Source: Actinomadura atramentaria DSM 43919
Lineage (GTDB): Bacteria > Actinomycetota > Actinomycetes > Streptosporangiales > Streptosporangiaceae
DNA: 64,000 nt
Assembly: GCF_000381885.1 (NCBI RefSeq)
Contig: NZ_KB907212.1
Coordinates: 1 to 64,000, forward strand
Reading direction: 5' to 3'
A program made the translations under genes and the position numbers. Shown here piece by piece: positions 16,272 to 23,673 of the stretch; within the stretch, counting starts at the first letter, position 1; each line of letters starts with the position of its first letter. A model generated the notes under the pieces. The model did no database searches. It was not told the DNA's origin and was given only the letters and a program-made list of their open reading frames with translations.

Positions 16272-17792
16272 GTGACCAACGTTCCTGCTGCCCGTGACCT
16301 CGACGCGTCCACCGACGCCACGGTCCCGTCCTTCGCCGAGCTCGGCCTGCCCGCCGAGCTCATCGCCGCGCTCGCCCGCCAGGGCATCGACGCGCCGTTC
16401 CCGATCCAGGCCGCCGCCATCCCCGACGTCCTGGCCGGCCGCGACGTGCTCGGCCGCGGCAAGACCGGCTCCGGCAAGACCCTCGCCTTCGGGCTCCCGC
16501 TGCTCGCCCGCCTGTCCGGCCGCCGCGCCGCGGCCAAGCGCCCCCTCGGGCTCGTCCTCGTCCCGACCCGCGAGCTGGCCCAGCAGGTCCAGACGAACCT
16601 GGAGCCGCTCGGCCGGTCCCTCGGCCTGCACTTCAAGACCGTCATCGGCCAGACGTCGATGTTCAAGCAGATCGACGCGCTGCGCCGCGGCGTCGAGATC
16701 CTCGTCGCCACGCCCGGCCGCCTCAAGGACCTCATGCGCCAGGGCGCGTGCGACCTGTCCGACGTCGAGGTCGTCGTGCTGGACGAGGCCGACCACATGG
16801 CCGACATGGGCTTCCTGCCCGACGTCACCGACATCCTCGACCAGGCCAAGCCCGGCGGGCAGCGGCTGCTGTTCTCCGCGACGCTCGACCGCGACGTGGA
16901 CGTCCTGGTCAAGCGGTACCTCAACGACCCGGTGACGCACGCCATCGGCCCGGTGGACGAGTCCGTCGACACGATGGACCACCACCTGCTGCTCGTCGCG
17001 CCCAAGGAGAAGGGCACGATCACCGCCGAGATCGCCAACCGCGAGGGCCGGACGATCCTGTTCGCCCGCACCAAGCACGGCGTGGACCGGCTCGCCAAGC
17101 AGCTCACCGACGTGGGCGTCCGCGCGGCGGGCCTGCACGGCGGCAAGAGCCAGGGGCTGCGCACCCGGACGCTGCACGAGTTCCGCGAGGGCTCCATCAA
17201 CGTCCTGGTCGCGACGGACGTCGCCGCGCGCGGCATCCACGTGGACGACGTGTCGCTGGTCATGCACGTCGACCCGCCCGCCGACCACAAGGACTACATG
17301 CACCGCGCGGGCCGCACGGCGCGCGCGGGCGAGAAGGGCACCGTCGTCACGCTGGTGCTGCCGCACCAGGTCCGGTCGACGTCCGCGATGACGCGCCGCG
17401 CCGGGATCGAGGCGCCGCGCACCCGCGTGGCGTCCGGCGACGACCGGCTGGTCGCGCTGACCGGGGCGCGCATCCCGTCCGGCGTGCCGATCGAGGAGCC
17501 GCTGATCCCCGAGCGGCCGCGCCGCGCCGAGGGCCGGGGCGGGCGTCCCGGCGGACGCCGCGGCCGGTACAACGGCGGCGGGCGGCGCGGCGAGCGCCGC
17601 GAGGGCGGCTTCGACGGCCACCGCGACGGCGACCGGCAGGGCTCGGGCGACCGCCAGGGCTCCGGCGAGCACCGCGCGTACGGCGGCGACCGGCGAGGCT
17701 CCTACGGCGAGCGCCGCGGCGGCGGCTTCGCGGGCCGCCGGAACGGCACCCGCCGCGAGGGCGGCGACCGCAGCCCGGCCCGCTCCAGCTAA
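16272..17792 (+). CDS. DEAD/DEAH-box ATP-dependent RNA helicase
   Basis: 506 residues from GTG 16272 (GGAAGG upstream). All core motifs are present: Q-motif with GIDAPFPIQAAAIPD, motif I GRGKTGSGKT, Ia PTRELAQQV, II DEAD (VVLDEADHMADMGF), III SAT (LLFSATLDRD), then IV-VI including VATDVAARGIHVDD and HRAGRTARAG. After about residue 395 comes an Arg/Gly-rich tail (RGGRPGGRRGRYNGGGRRGE...), typical of the actinobacterial RhlE/DeaD group for RNA binding. It unwinds RNA in ribosome assembly or mRNA turnover. Monocistronic; a strong hairpin follows the stop. Confidence 0.95.
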   Translation: MTNVPAARDLDASTDATVPSFAELGLPAELIAALARQGIDAPFPIQAAAIPDVLAGRDVLGRGKTGSGKTLAFGLPLLARLSGRRAAAKRPLGLVLVPTRELAQQVQTNLEPLGRSLGLHFKTVIGQTSMFKQIDALRRGVEILVATPGRLKDLMRQGACDLSDVEVVVLDEADHMADMGFLPDVTDILDQAKPGGQRLLFSATLDRDVDVLVKRYLNDPVTHAIGPVDESVDTMDHHLLLVAPKEKGTITAEIANREGRTILFARTKHGVDRLAKQLTDVGVRAAGLHGGKSQGLRTRTLHEFREGSINVLVATDVAARGIHVDDVSLVMHVDPPADHKDYMHRAGRTARAGEKGTVVTLVLPHQVRSTSAMTRRAGIEAPRTRVASGDDRLVALTGARIPSGVPIEEPLIPERPRRAEGRGGRPGGRRGRYNGGGRRGERREGGFDGHRDGDRQGSGDRQGSGEHRAYGGDRRGSYGERRGGGFAGRRNGTRREGGDRSPARSS

Positions 17793-17800
17793 GGAACACC

Positions 17801-17832
17801 CCGAAGCCCCGGCCACCCGGCCGGGGCTTCGG
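17801..17832 (+). terminator. Terminator hairpin after the DEAD-box helicase
   Basis: A perfect 14-bp stem (arm CCGAAGCCCCGGCC) with ACCC loop starts 8 bases after the TAA. There is no T-run, as is usual for actinomycete terminators. Confidence 0.85.
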
Positions 17833-18170
17833 CATGTCCGCGCTCGGACCGCGCCCCGCAGCCGCCGTCCGTCCGCGCGCCCCGCGTCCGCGTCGGGCAC
17901 GGCGTGCGGCCCCTGCCTGTCTTCCACAGCGTCGCGCGTGTTCCGCCCGTGTCAGGCGTCGCGCGGTTCCCGCCCGTCGGGCGGCGCCGTCCGGCACTGC
18001 GCCGCGTCCGCGTCCGGCGCGGCGTGCGGCTGCGCTGTGTCGCCACCGCGTCGAGCGTGCTGTGCGGGTGGCGGCGACCGCGTCGGGTGCGCGGTGTTCG
18101 GGCCGCGCTGAGTTCGCCAGGCGCGGGGCGATGGTTCAGGAGCGGCGCGCGGGGTTCGCGGCGGGCCGGG
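17833..18170. other. Intergenic region, no gene seen
   Basis: About 340 bases of GC-rich DNA between the helicase terminator and the convergent hexapeptide acyltransferase gene. Short imperfect repeats built on GCGTCCGCGTC and GGCGCGGCGTGCGGC occur at about 17885-17905 and 18005-18035. No open frame with a ribosome-binding site is convincing. Confidence 0.55.
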
Positions 18171-19058
18171 TCAGTGGGATTCTTCGAACGGGTCGGGGTC
18201 CTCGGCCAGTTCGGCGGCGGCGCGTTCGACGGTGCGTTCGGCCTCGAGCTCGACGGCCTGCTCGGCGAGGCGGGCGCGGTCCTCGGCGCGGAGGCGGTCG
18301 GAGAGGATCTGGAGCCCCGGCATCCCGTCCATCGCGAGCAGCGCCAGCTCGTCGGCGGGGACCGCGGTCTGGCCGCGCAGCGGCGGCTGCCAGCCCAGTT
18401 CCGGGTCGTGGCTCCGCAGGATCTTGGCGGGGACGCCGCCGATGACGGCGTGGTCGGGGAACTCGCCGCGCACCACCGCGCCGCCCGCGACCGCGACGTT
18501 CCGGCCGAGCCGCGTGCCCGGCAGGATGATCGCGCCGGTGCCGATCCAGCAGCCGTCCCCGATGACGACGGGGTTGTTCTCCGGCCACTGCCGCCCGATG
18601 GGCATCCCGAGGTCGCCGTAGGTGTGGTTCTGGTCGGTGATGTAGACGTTCGGGCCGGTGAAGACGTCGTTGCCGATCTCGATCGACTGGTGCCCGACGA
18701 TGTGCGTCCCGCGCCCGAGGGAGCAGCTCCCGCCGATCCGCACGATGACGTCCGGGCCGAGGTCCAGGCCCGGGACGAACCCGGCGGAGATCGTGACGTG
18801 CGTGCCGACGAGGGTGTGGTCCCCGATCGAGATCCACGGCTCGCCGTAGATCGCGCCGATCGGGAAGCCGATCGCGGCGCCCTCGCCGAGGTAGGCGAAC
18901 CGGCGTCGCCCCGGGGTCTGCGGCGTGATCTCGCCCTGCCGCTGCATCCACTCCCAGCCGCGGTGGACGGCGGAGTGCAGCCCCTGCCGGACCCGGCGCT
19001 TCAGCCGGGCGCCGACCTCGGCGCCGAGGGATTCCGCCCGGCCGCGATTCGCTGACAT
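18171..19058 (-). CDS. Hexapeptide-repeat acyltransferase
   Basis: 295 residues from ATG 19058; an in-frame ATG at 19082 would add eight residues. The left-handed beta-helix is seen in repeating hexapeptides from about 80 to 215: ISIGDHTLVGTHVTISAG, VIVRIGGSCSLGRGTHIVGH, DGCWIGTGAIILPGTRLG and NVAVAGGAVVRGEF, closing with HAVIGGVPAKIL. The His in DQNHTYGDLGMPIG is the usual catalytic position of this O-acetyl/acyltransferase group. A C-terminal helical, acidic tail (about 240-295) is extra. Acceptor unknown; cell-surface sugar or maltose-type acetylation is typical. Confidence 0.88.
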   Translation of the reverse strand: MSANRGRAESLGAEVGARLKRRVRQGLHSAVHRGWEWMQRQGEITPQTPGRRRFAYLGEGAAIGFPIGAIYGEPWISIGDHTLVGTHVTISAGFVPGLDLGPDVIVRIGGSCSLGRGTHIVGHQSIEIGNDVFTGPNVYITDQNHTYGDLGMPIGRQWPENNPVVIGDGCWIGTGAIILPGTRLGRNVAVAGGAVVRGEFPDHAVIGGVPAKILRSHDPELGWQPPLRGQTAVPADELALLAMDGMPGLQILSDRLRAEDRARLAEQAVELEAERTVERAAAELAEDPDPFEESH

Positions 19059-19122
19059 GCGTTCACGGTACCGGTTGGGCATAAATGTCGGTATCGGGGC
19101 ATTCGGCGGCCGAACGGCGGAG

Positions 19123-19144
19123 AGCCCGGCCGGACGGCCGGGCT
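19123..19144 (-). terminator. Terminator hairpin after the CwsA-like gene
   Basis: A 9-bp perfect stem (AGCCCGGCC/GGCCGGGCT) with a GGAC loop lies downstream of the leftward CwsA-like stop and before the upstream region of the acyltransferase gene. Confidence 0.65.
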
Positions 19145-19181
19145 CCCGGATGCACTGCCGCCGGACGGACCGGCGGCCCGA

Positions 19182-19679
19182 TCAGGACGACGCGGAAGCG
19201 CCGCCCCCCGTGCTGGAACCCGTGTTCGAGTCGGAGCCCGCGACCGGTTCGGGCTCGGTCGTCGACTCGTCGAACGGCTCGGTGTTGGCCCGCCGGGTCA
19301 TGACCGCACCGGCCAGCCCGACGATCGCCGCCACCGCCAGCCCGGTGAACATCACCCGGCGCACCCGGCCGCGCCGCCGCTCCGGCGGCTCGACGCGCTG
19401 CGCCGTGTCGGCGAGCAGCGCGCTGACGCGCGGCCCGAGCTCGTCGTCGACGTACTTGGCGGCGCGCTCCAACTGGGGAGCGCTCCAGGCGCGGGCGGCC
19501 AGCAGCCGGTCGGCCGTGACCTCGCGCGTCTGGCGCGCCGCCGGGCCGATCCGGTCCGCGGCGACCGACGCGCCCTGCCGGGCGGCGTCCACCCCGTTCA
19601 TGACCGTTCCCTGGGCCCGGTCCAACGTGGCGCGGACGTCCGCCTTGCGCTTGCCGCGGTTACTCAATCTGAGGGACAC
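19182..19679 (-). CDS. CwsA-like membrane protein
   Basis: 165 residues from GTG 19679, preceded by GGGAGG. It has a basic and amphipathic N-terminal half (SLRLSNRGKRKADVRATLDR, QTREVTADRLLAARAW), then a single transmembrane helix near 113-131 (MFTGLAVAAIVGLAGAVM) and a Ser/Thr/Glu/Gly-rich C-terminus. Topology, size and divergent position next to the cyclophilin gene equal those of mycobacterial CwsA (Rv0008c beside ppiA), which takes part in cell-wall synthesis and pole shape with CrgA and Wag31. Sequence similarity is weak, so the name rests mainly on synteny. Confidence 0.6.
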   Translation of the reverse strand: MSLRLSNRGKRKADVRATLDRAQGTVMNGVDAARQGASVAADRIGPAARQTREVTADRLLAARAWSAPQLERAAKYVDDELGPRVSALLADTAQRVEPPERRRGRVRRVMFTGLAVAAIVGLAGAVMTRRANTEPFDESTTEPEPVAGSDSNTGSSTGGGASASS

Positions 19680-19810
19680 GCTAACCTCCCTGTTTGCGAG
19701 GTCCTGTCCTGCAGCCTTCCCCGCGGACGGGTGGTAAACCCTGCGGGGGTGGTCACGCGGTGACGCGGCGCGACCGAACCCGATCCCACCAACGAGGAGG
19801 CGGCCCACCA

Positions 19811-20341
19811 GTGGCTGAGGAAATCTTTGCGACGCTGAACACGACGGCCGGCAAGATCGTCGTCCAGCTCTATCCCGAGCAGGCCCCCGAGACCGTGGCG
19901 AACTTCGTCGGGCTCGCCGAGGGCGGCAAGCCGTGGACGAACCCCGCCACCGGCGAGAAGTCGGAGGCGCCGCTCTACAACGGCACGATCTTCCACCGGG
20001 TCATCCCGGACTTCATGATCCAGGGCGGCGACCCGCTCGGCAGCGGCCGCGGCGGCCCCGGCTACCAGTTCAAGGACGAGTTCCACCCGTCCCTCAAGTT
20101 CGACCGCCCGTACCTGCTGGCGATGGCCAACGCCGGGCCCGGCACCAACGGCTCGCAGTTCTTCATCACGACGAACGTGCAGAACACCCGGCACCTGACC
20201 GGGCGTCACACGATCTTCGGGAAGGTCATCGAGGGCACGAACGTCGTGGACGCGATCTCCGCCGCGCCCACCGGTGCGATGGACCGCCCGCAGCAGGACG
20301 TCGTCATCGAGTCGGTGACGATCGAGCGCCGCCAGTCGTAG
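19811..20341 (+). CDS. ppiA: Peptidyl-prolyl cis-trans isomerase, cyclophilin type
   Basis: 176 residues from GTG 19811, with GAGGAGG upstream. The cyclophilin active site is intact: FHRVIPDFMIQGGDP (catalytic Arg, Phe and Gln), LLAMANAGPGTNGSQFFITT and HTIFGKVIEG. No signal peptide, so cytoplasmic. It catalyses proline isomerisation during folding. The position next to the CwsA-like gene and upstream of rhomboid, crgA and trpG is the conserved actinobacterial order (Rv0009 in M. tuberculosis). Confidence 0.95.
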   Translation: MAEEIFATLNTTAGKIVVQLYPEQAPETVANFVGLAEGGKPWTNPATGEKSEAPLYNGTIFHRVIPDFMIQGGDPLGSGRGGPGYQFKDEFHPSLKFDRPYLLAMANAGPGTNGSQFFITTNVQNTRHLTGRHTIFGKVIEGTNVVDAISAAPTGAMDRPQQDVVIESVTIERRQS

Positions 20342-20382
20342 TACAGGGTGAGACCCGACCCCGGCGCCGATGGAGCCGCTCC

Positions 20383-21279
20383 ATGACCTCTGATTCCCCG
20401 CCCGCCCCGGAGACCTCGGTCCCGTACTGCTACCGGCATCCGGGGCGCGAGACGTATGTGCGCTGCGTCCGGTGCGACCGCTACATCTGCCCGGAGTGCA
20501 TGCGCGAGGCGGCCGTGGGCCACCAGTGCGTCGAGTGCGTGAACGCGGGGGCGTCGGCCGTCCGGCAGCCCAGGCGGATGCCCGCGCCGGGCCGCGGCGG
20601 CGCGTGGGCGCCCGTCGTGACGTACACGCTGATCGGCCTGTGCGTGCTGGCCTACGTCGGCGAGATCGCGTCCGCGCGGTTCTACGTCGAGTTCCTGACG
20701 GTCGGCCTCGGCCAGATGCCGGGCGGCGACATCGCCGGCGTCGCGACCGGCGAGGTGTACCGGCTGCTGACGGGCACGTTCCTGCACCAGCGGCCGAACG
20801 GCGACCCGGTCGCGATCATCCACATCCTGTTCAACATGTGGGCGTTGTGGGTGACCGGCCCGTGGCTGGAGCGCGAGCTGGGCCGGGCCCGGTTCCTGGC
20901 GCTGTACCTGCTGGCGGGGCTCGGCGGGTCCGTCCTGCTGTACGTGGTGGACCCGTTCGGCGCCGCCGTAGGCGCGTCCGGCGCGATCTTCGGGCTGTTC
21001 GCCGCGTTCTTCGTGCTCGGGCTGCGGCGCGGGATCTCGGTGCAGCCGATCGTCCTGGTCCTGGTCCTGAACCTGGTGCTGACGTTCTCCAACAGCAACA
21101 TCTCGTGGCAGGGGCACATCGGCGGCCTGGTCGTCGGGGGGCTGATCGCGGCGGCCTACGCCTACGCGCCGCCGCGGCTGCGGGGCGTGGTCGGGGTCGC
21201 GGCGCCGGTCGCGGTGGCCGCCGTGCTCGTCGCGGCCGTGCTGGTGAAGACGGCCGGGATTCCGGGGGGCTTCGTCTAG
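20383..21279 (+). CDS. Rhomboid-family intramembrane serine protease with N-terminal zinc finger
   Basis: 298 residues. A cysteine-rich N-terminus (CYRHPGRETYVRCVRCDRYI, CPECMREAAVGHQCVECV) forms a B-box-like zinc finger at about 14-51. Six to seven membrane helices follow. Catalytic Ser is in GASGAIFGLFAAFF and catalytic His in WQGHIGGLVVGG; the L1 loop is represented by FNMWALWVTGPWLE with HILFN. It cleaves transmembrane helices of unknown clients. It starts 41 bases after ppiA, in the same direction. Confidence 0.95.
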   Translation: MTSDSPPAPETSVPYCYRHPGRETYVRCVRCDRYICPECMREAAVGHQCVECVNAGASAVRQPRRMPAPGRGGAWAPVVTYTLIGLCVLAYVGEIASARFYVEFLTVGLGQMPGGDIAGVATGEVYRLLTGTFLHQRPNGDPVAIIHILFNMWALWVTGPWLERELGRARFLALYLLAGLGGSVLLYVVDPFGAAVGASGAIFGLFAAFFVLGLRRGISVQPIVLVLVLNLVLTFSNSNISWQGHIGGLVVGGLIAAAYAYAPPRLRGVVGVAAPVAVAAVLVAAVLVKTAGIPGGFV

Positions 21280-21317
21280 CGGACGGTCCCGTCCGGCGGG
21301 GGGACGGGCATGTGAAG

Positions 21318-21347
21318 GGACGCCGTCACCGTGGGGTGGCGGCGTCC
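21318..21347 (+). terminator. Terminator hairpin after the rhomboid gene
   Basis: The arms GGACGCCGTCACC and GGTGGCGGCGTCC (one G-T pair) are followed by GTT. It stands 38 bases after the rhomboid stop. Confidence 0.7.
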
Positions 21348-21360
21348 GTTCGCGTCAACC

Positions 21361-21410
21361 TGTGGACAGACCTGGGGATAACTGCCCGGACATCCCCAGC
21401 CTGTGGAAAA
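21361..21410. other. Small cluster of DnaA-box-like sites
   Basis: TGTGGACAG at 21361, TGGGGATAA at 21373 and TGTGGAAAA at 21402 are one- or two-base variants of the reverse DnaA box TGTGGA[CT]AA. They sit in the gap between the convergent rhomboid and crgA genes. Possibly DnaA titration or control sites near the origin. Confidence 0.4.
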
Positions 21411-21447
21411 CAATGGTGGATTCGTCCGAAGCGCGGCGGGGTAGGAA

Positions 21448-21705
21448 CTAACGCCACCGCGTCGCCGCGACCAAACCCATGATGATCAGCGCGAAACCGA
21501 TCGCCAGGTTCCAGTTGTGCAGGCTCGTCATCCCCGGCACGTTGGTGCCGGTGCTCGCCGTCACGTAGAACACCGCGATCCACAGCAGCCCGACCAGCCA
21601 CAGCGTGATCATCAACGGGGCGAGCCACCGCGGGCTGACCTCGGGGGCCTTCGACTTCTGCGGCGGCGTGTAGACGGCCTTCTTGCGCACTTTGGACTTG
21701 GCCAC
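21448..21705 (-). CDS. crgA: Cell division protein CrgA
   Basis: 85 residues from GTG 21705, giving the usual opening (M/V)AKSKVRKK; a GAGGAGA motif lies upstream. A longer in-frame ATG at 21741 is possible. The basic head (KSKVRKKAVYTPPQKSK) is followed by PRWLAPLMITLWLVGLLWIAVFYVT and a second membrane helix NWNLAIGFALIIMGLVAATRW. These are the hallmarks of CrgA, a small septal protein that recruits or restrains FtsZ/FtsI assembly and links to CwsA in mycobacteria. Located as in other actinobacteria, between rhomboid and sortase genes. Confidence 0.95.
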   Translation of the reverse strand: MAKSKVRKKAVYTPPQKSKAPEVSPRWLAPLMITLWLVGLLWIAVFYVTASTGTNVPGMTSLHNWNLAIGFALIIMGLVAATRWR

Positions 21706-21990
21706 GGTGAGATCGGTCTCCTCGGGGGCTGTAACGGTCATCCTGCCGGGCTGCGTCCGTATCCTGCGGAACGGACCCGCCGACACGACACGCGAGCGCC
21801 GCATCGCTTCGCGACCCGCGCCCGGAAGTTTCGCCTTCGGCTCACTTACGGGCGCAGTTTACGCGCTCGCGCGTCTGTTGTGTCGAGCGCGCGCCCCCGC
21901 ACGCCCGCGCGGGCGGAGGCGGGCGTGCGGACGGGCTCCGCGCAATACCCTGATCTTTCCGGAACGTGCGGCGCGGTGAGGGGGACGTCG

Positions 21991-22620
21991 GTGCGGGTGG
22001 CCATCCGCGGGCTGGGCGAACTGTGCGTCACCGCCGGACTCGTCCTGATCCTCTTCTTCGCCTACGAGCTGTGGGGCACCGGCGCGTACACCGCCCAGCA
22101 GCAGGACCGCCTCGACGCCGCGCTCCGCAAGTCCTGGACCGCGCCGAAGGTCACCACCGAGAAGGTCTCCCTCGGCCAGGGCCTCGCCCTGATCCGCATT
22201 CCCCGGCTCGGCAAGAAGTACCACTACGTGGTCATCGAGGGCGTGTCCCGCGCCGACCTGCGCAAAGGACCGGGCCACTACCCCGGGACCGCGCTGCCCG
22301 GCGGCGTCGGGAACTTCGTCGTCTCCGGGCACCGCACGACGTACTCCGCGCCGTTCAACCGCGTCGGCGAACTCCGCTCCGGCGACAAGATCCTCATCGA
22401 CACCCGCGAGGCCCAGTACACCTACGAGGTCACCGGCCTGAAGATCGTGAAGCCGACCGAGGTGGACGTCACCGCGCCCGTCCCGTTCCACCCCGGCCGC
22501 AGGGCCACCGAGCGGCTGATCACGCTGACGACCTGCCACCCCAAGTACTCGGCGGCGCGGCGGCTCATCGTGTTCGGCGAGCTGACCGAGACCCGGCCGC
22601 GCACCGCCGCCGACCGCTAG
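21991..22620 (+). CDS. Class E sortase
   Basis: 209 residues from GTG 21991, six bases after GAGGGGG; a GTG at 21976 is also in frame. An N-terminal membrane anchor (LCVTAGLVLILFFAYELWGT) is followed by the sortase beta-barrel. Catalytic His is in NFVVSGHRTTYSAPF, Cys in LITLTTCHPKYSAARR and Arg in RRLIVFGEL. TLTTCHP is typical of actinobacterial class E enzymes, which anchor secreted proteins to peptidoglycan by transpeptidation at LAXTG-type signals. No obvious substrate is encoded nearby. It begins a rightward run with the small membrane protein and the amidotransferase gene. Confidence 0.93.
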   Translation: MRVAIRGLGELCVTAGLVLILFFAYELWGTGAYTAQQQDRLDAALRKSWTAPKVTTEKVSLGQGLALIRIPRLGKKYHYVVIEGVSRADLRKGPGHYPGTALPGGVGNFVVSGHRTTYSAPFNRVGELRSGDKILIDTREAQYTYEVTGLKIVKPTEVDVTAPVPFHPGRRATERLITLTTCHPKYSAARRLIVFGELTETRPRTAADR

Positions 22621-22629
22621 GAGCCGCCC

Positions 22630-22818
22630 GTGTACCTGTGGATCTGGCGACGCCTGCCCGGCGACGCGCGGACGAAGGCGCTCGTCGCCGCGCTGGCCCT
22701 CGCGGCGGCGGGGCTGCTGCTCTGGTACGTCGTGTTCCCGTGGCTGGAGCCGAAGACGCAGTTCGACCACAGCGTCATCGGCGGGGACCCGTCGCCGACC
22801 GCCACGCGGGGCCGGTGA
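22630..22818 (+). CDS. Small single-pass membrane protein downstream of sortase
   Basis: 62 residues from GTG 22630. The layout is WIWRRLPGDARTKALVAALA as a basic head, then a helix (ALAAAGLLLWYVVFPWLEP) and a short acidic tail. Its last base overlaps the ATG of the next gene (TGATG), so translation is coupled. Comparable small proteins lie in this slot in related actinomycetes. Function unknown; partner or assembly factor of the sortase is a guess. Confidence 0.7.
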   Translation: MYLWIWRRLPGDARTKALVAALALAAAGLLLWYVVFPWLEPKTQFDHSVIGGDPSPTATRGR

Positions 22819-23408
22819 TGGGCGTCCGCGTGCTCGTCGTGGACAACCACGACAGCTTCGTCTTCACGATCGTCCAGTACCTGCGGGAGCTGGGCGCGGA
22901 CTGCGACGTCCGGAGCCGCCCGGACGTCCGCGCCGCCGACGCAGACGGCGCGGACGGCGTCCTGCTCAGCCCCGGCCCCGGCCACCCCGCCGACACCGGC
23001 GTCTGCCTCGACCTGGTCCGCGCGGCGGAGCGCACCGGCCGCCCGCTGCTCGGCGTCTGCCTCGGCCACCAGGTGATCGCGCACGCGTTCGGCGCGGTGG
23101 TCGGCCCGGCCCCGGAGGTCGTCCACGGCTGGGCGGGCCGCGTCCACCACGACGGCGCGGGCGTCTTCCGGGACGTCCCGGACGGGTTCACGGCCACCCG
23201 CTACCACTCGCTCGCCGTCGATCCCCGGACGGTCGCCGCCCCGCTGGATGTGACGTCGCGCACGGTGGACGGGGTGGTCATGGGCGTCCGCCACCGGGAC
23301 CGCCCGCTGGAGGGAATCCAGTTCCACCCCGAGTCCGTCCTGTCGGAGCACGGCCACCGCATCCTCGGCAACTGGCTGATGACCTGCGCGAACACCGCCG
23401 TCCGCTGA
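22818..23408 (+). CDS. trpG: Class I glutamine amidotransferase (TrpG/PabA type)
   Basis: 196 residues. The chain opens with VLVVDNHDSFVFTIVQYL, the TrpG/PabA signature. The nucleophile Cys is in GRPLLGVCLGHQVIAHAFG near 77, and the His-Glu pair is in GIQFHPESVLSEHG. The oxyanion turn is LLSPGPGHPADTG. It supplies ammonia from glutamine to a chorismate-using partner (anthranilate or aminodeoxychorismate synthase). No partner subunit is encoded here. Its place between the sortase and pknB corresponds to trpG (Rv0013) of M. tuberculosis; synteny, not sequence, decides TrpG over PabA. Confidence 0.88.
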   Translation: MGVRVLVVDNHDSFVFTIVQYLRELGADCDVRSRPDVRAADADGADGVLLSPGPGHPADTGVCLDLVRAAERTGRPLLGVCLGHQVIAHAFGAVVGPAPEVVHGWAGRVHHDGAGVFRDVPDGFTATRYHSLAVDPRTVAAPLDVTSRTVDGVVMGVRHRDRPLEGIQFHPESVLSEHGHRILGNWLMTCANTAVR

Positions 23409-23490
23409 CCCGCGCCCCCGCCCGGACACCGGTACCTGAAATTTCTACGGAAACCTGTAACACCCGGTGCGCCGTGCCCGAAGACCGGTT

Positions 23491-23533
23491 GAGGGCTTCC
23501 ACCATTGCCCCCGAGTGGCGGAAGCCCTCCTTT
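23491..23533. terminator. Terminator after the amidotransferase gene
   Basis: GAGGGCTTCCACCA pairs with TGGCGGAAGCCCTC (one G-T type mismatch) around an 11-base loop, followed on the + strand by CTTTC. It stands between convergent trpG and pknB genes. Confidence 0.7.
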
Positions 23534-23620
23534 CGTTCCCGGACGCGTGCGAACCCGGGGCGGCCCTCCTTCGTCGTACAACCGGGGGGAGCCTGGGGTG
23601 GGTCTCCCCCCGCGCAAGGC

Positions 23621-23655
23621 GAAGGCCCGGTCCCCCTTCCGGGGGCCGGGCCTTC
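23621..23655. terminator. Second hairpin between trpG and pknB
   Basis: GAAGGCCCGGTCCCC pairs with GGGGCCGGGCCTTC-type sequence across a short CTTC-containing loop, 19 bases beyond the pknB stop. It probably terminates the leftward fhaA-to-pknB operon. Confidence 0.7.
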
Positions 23656-23673
23656 TCCGTGTCCGCGCCGCGC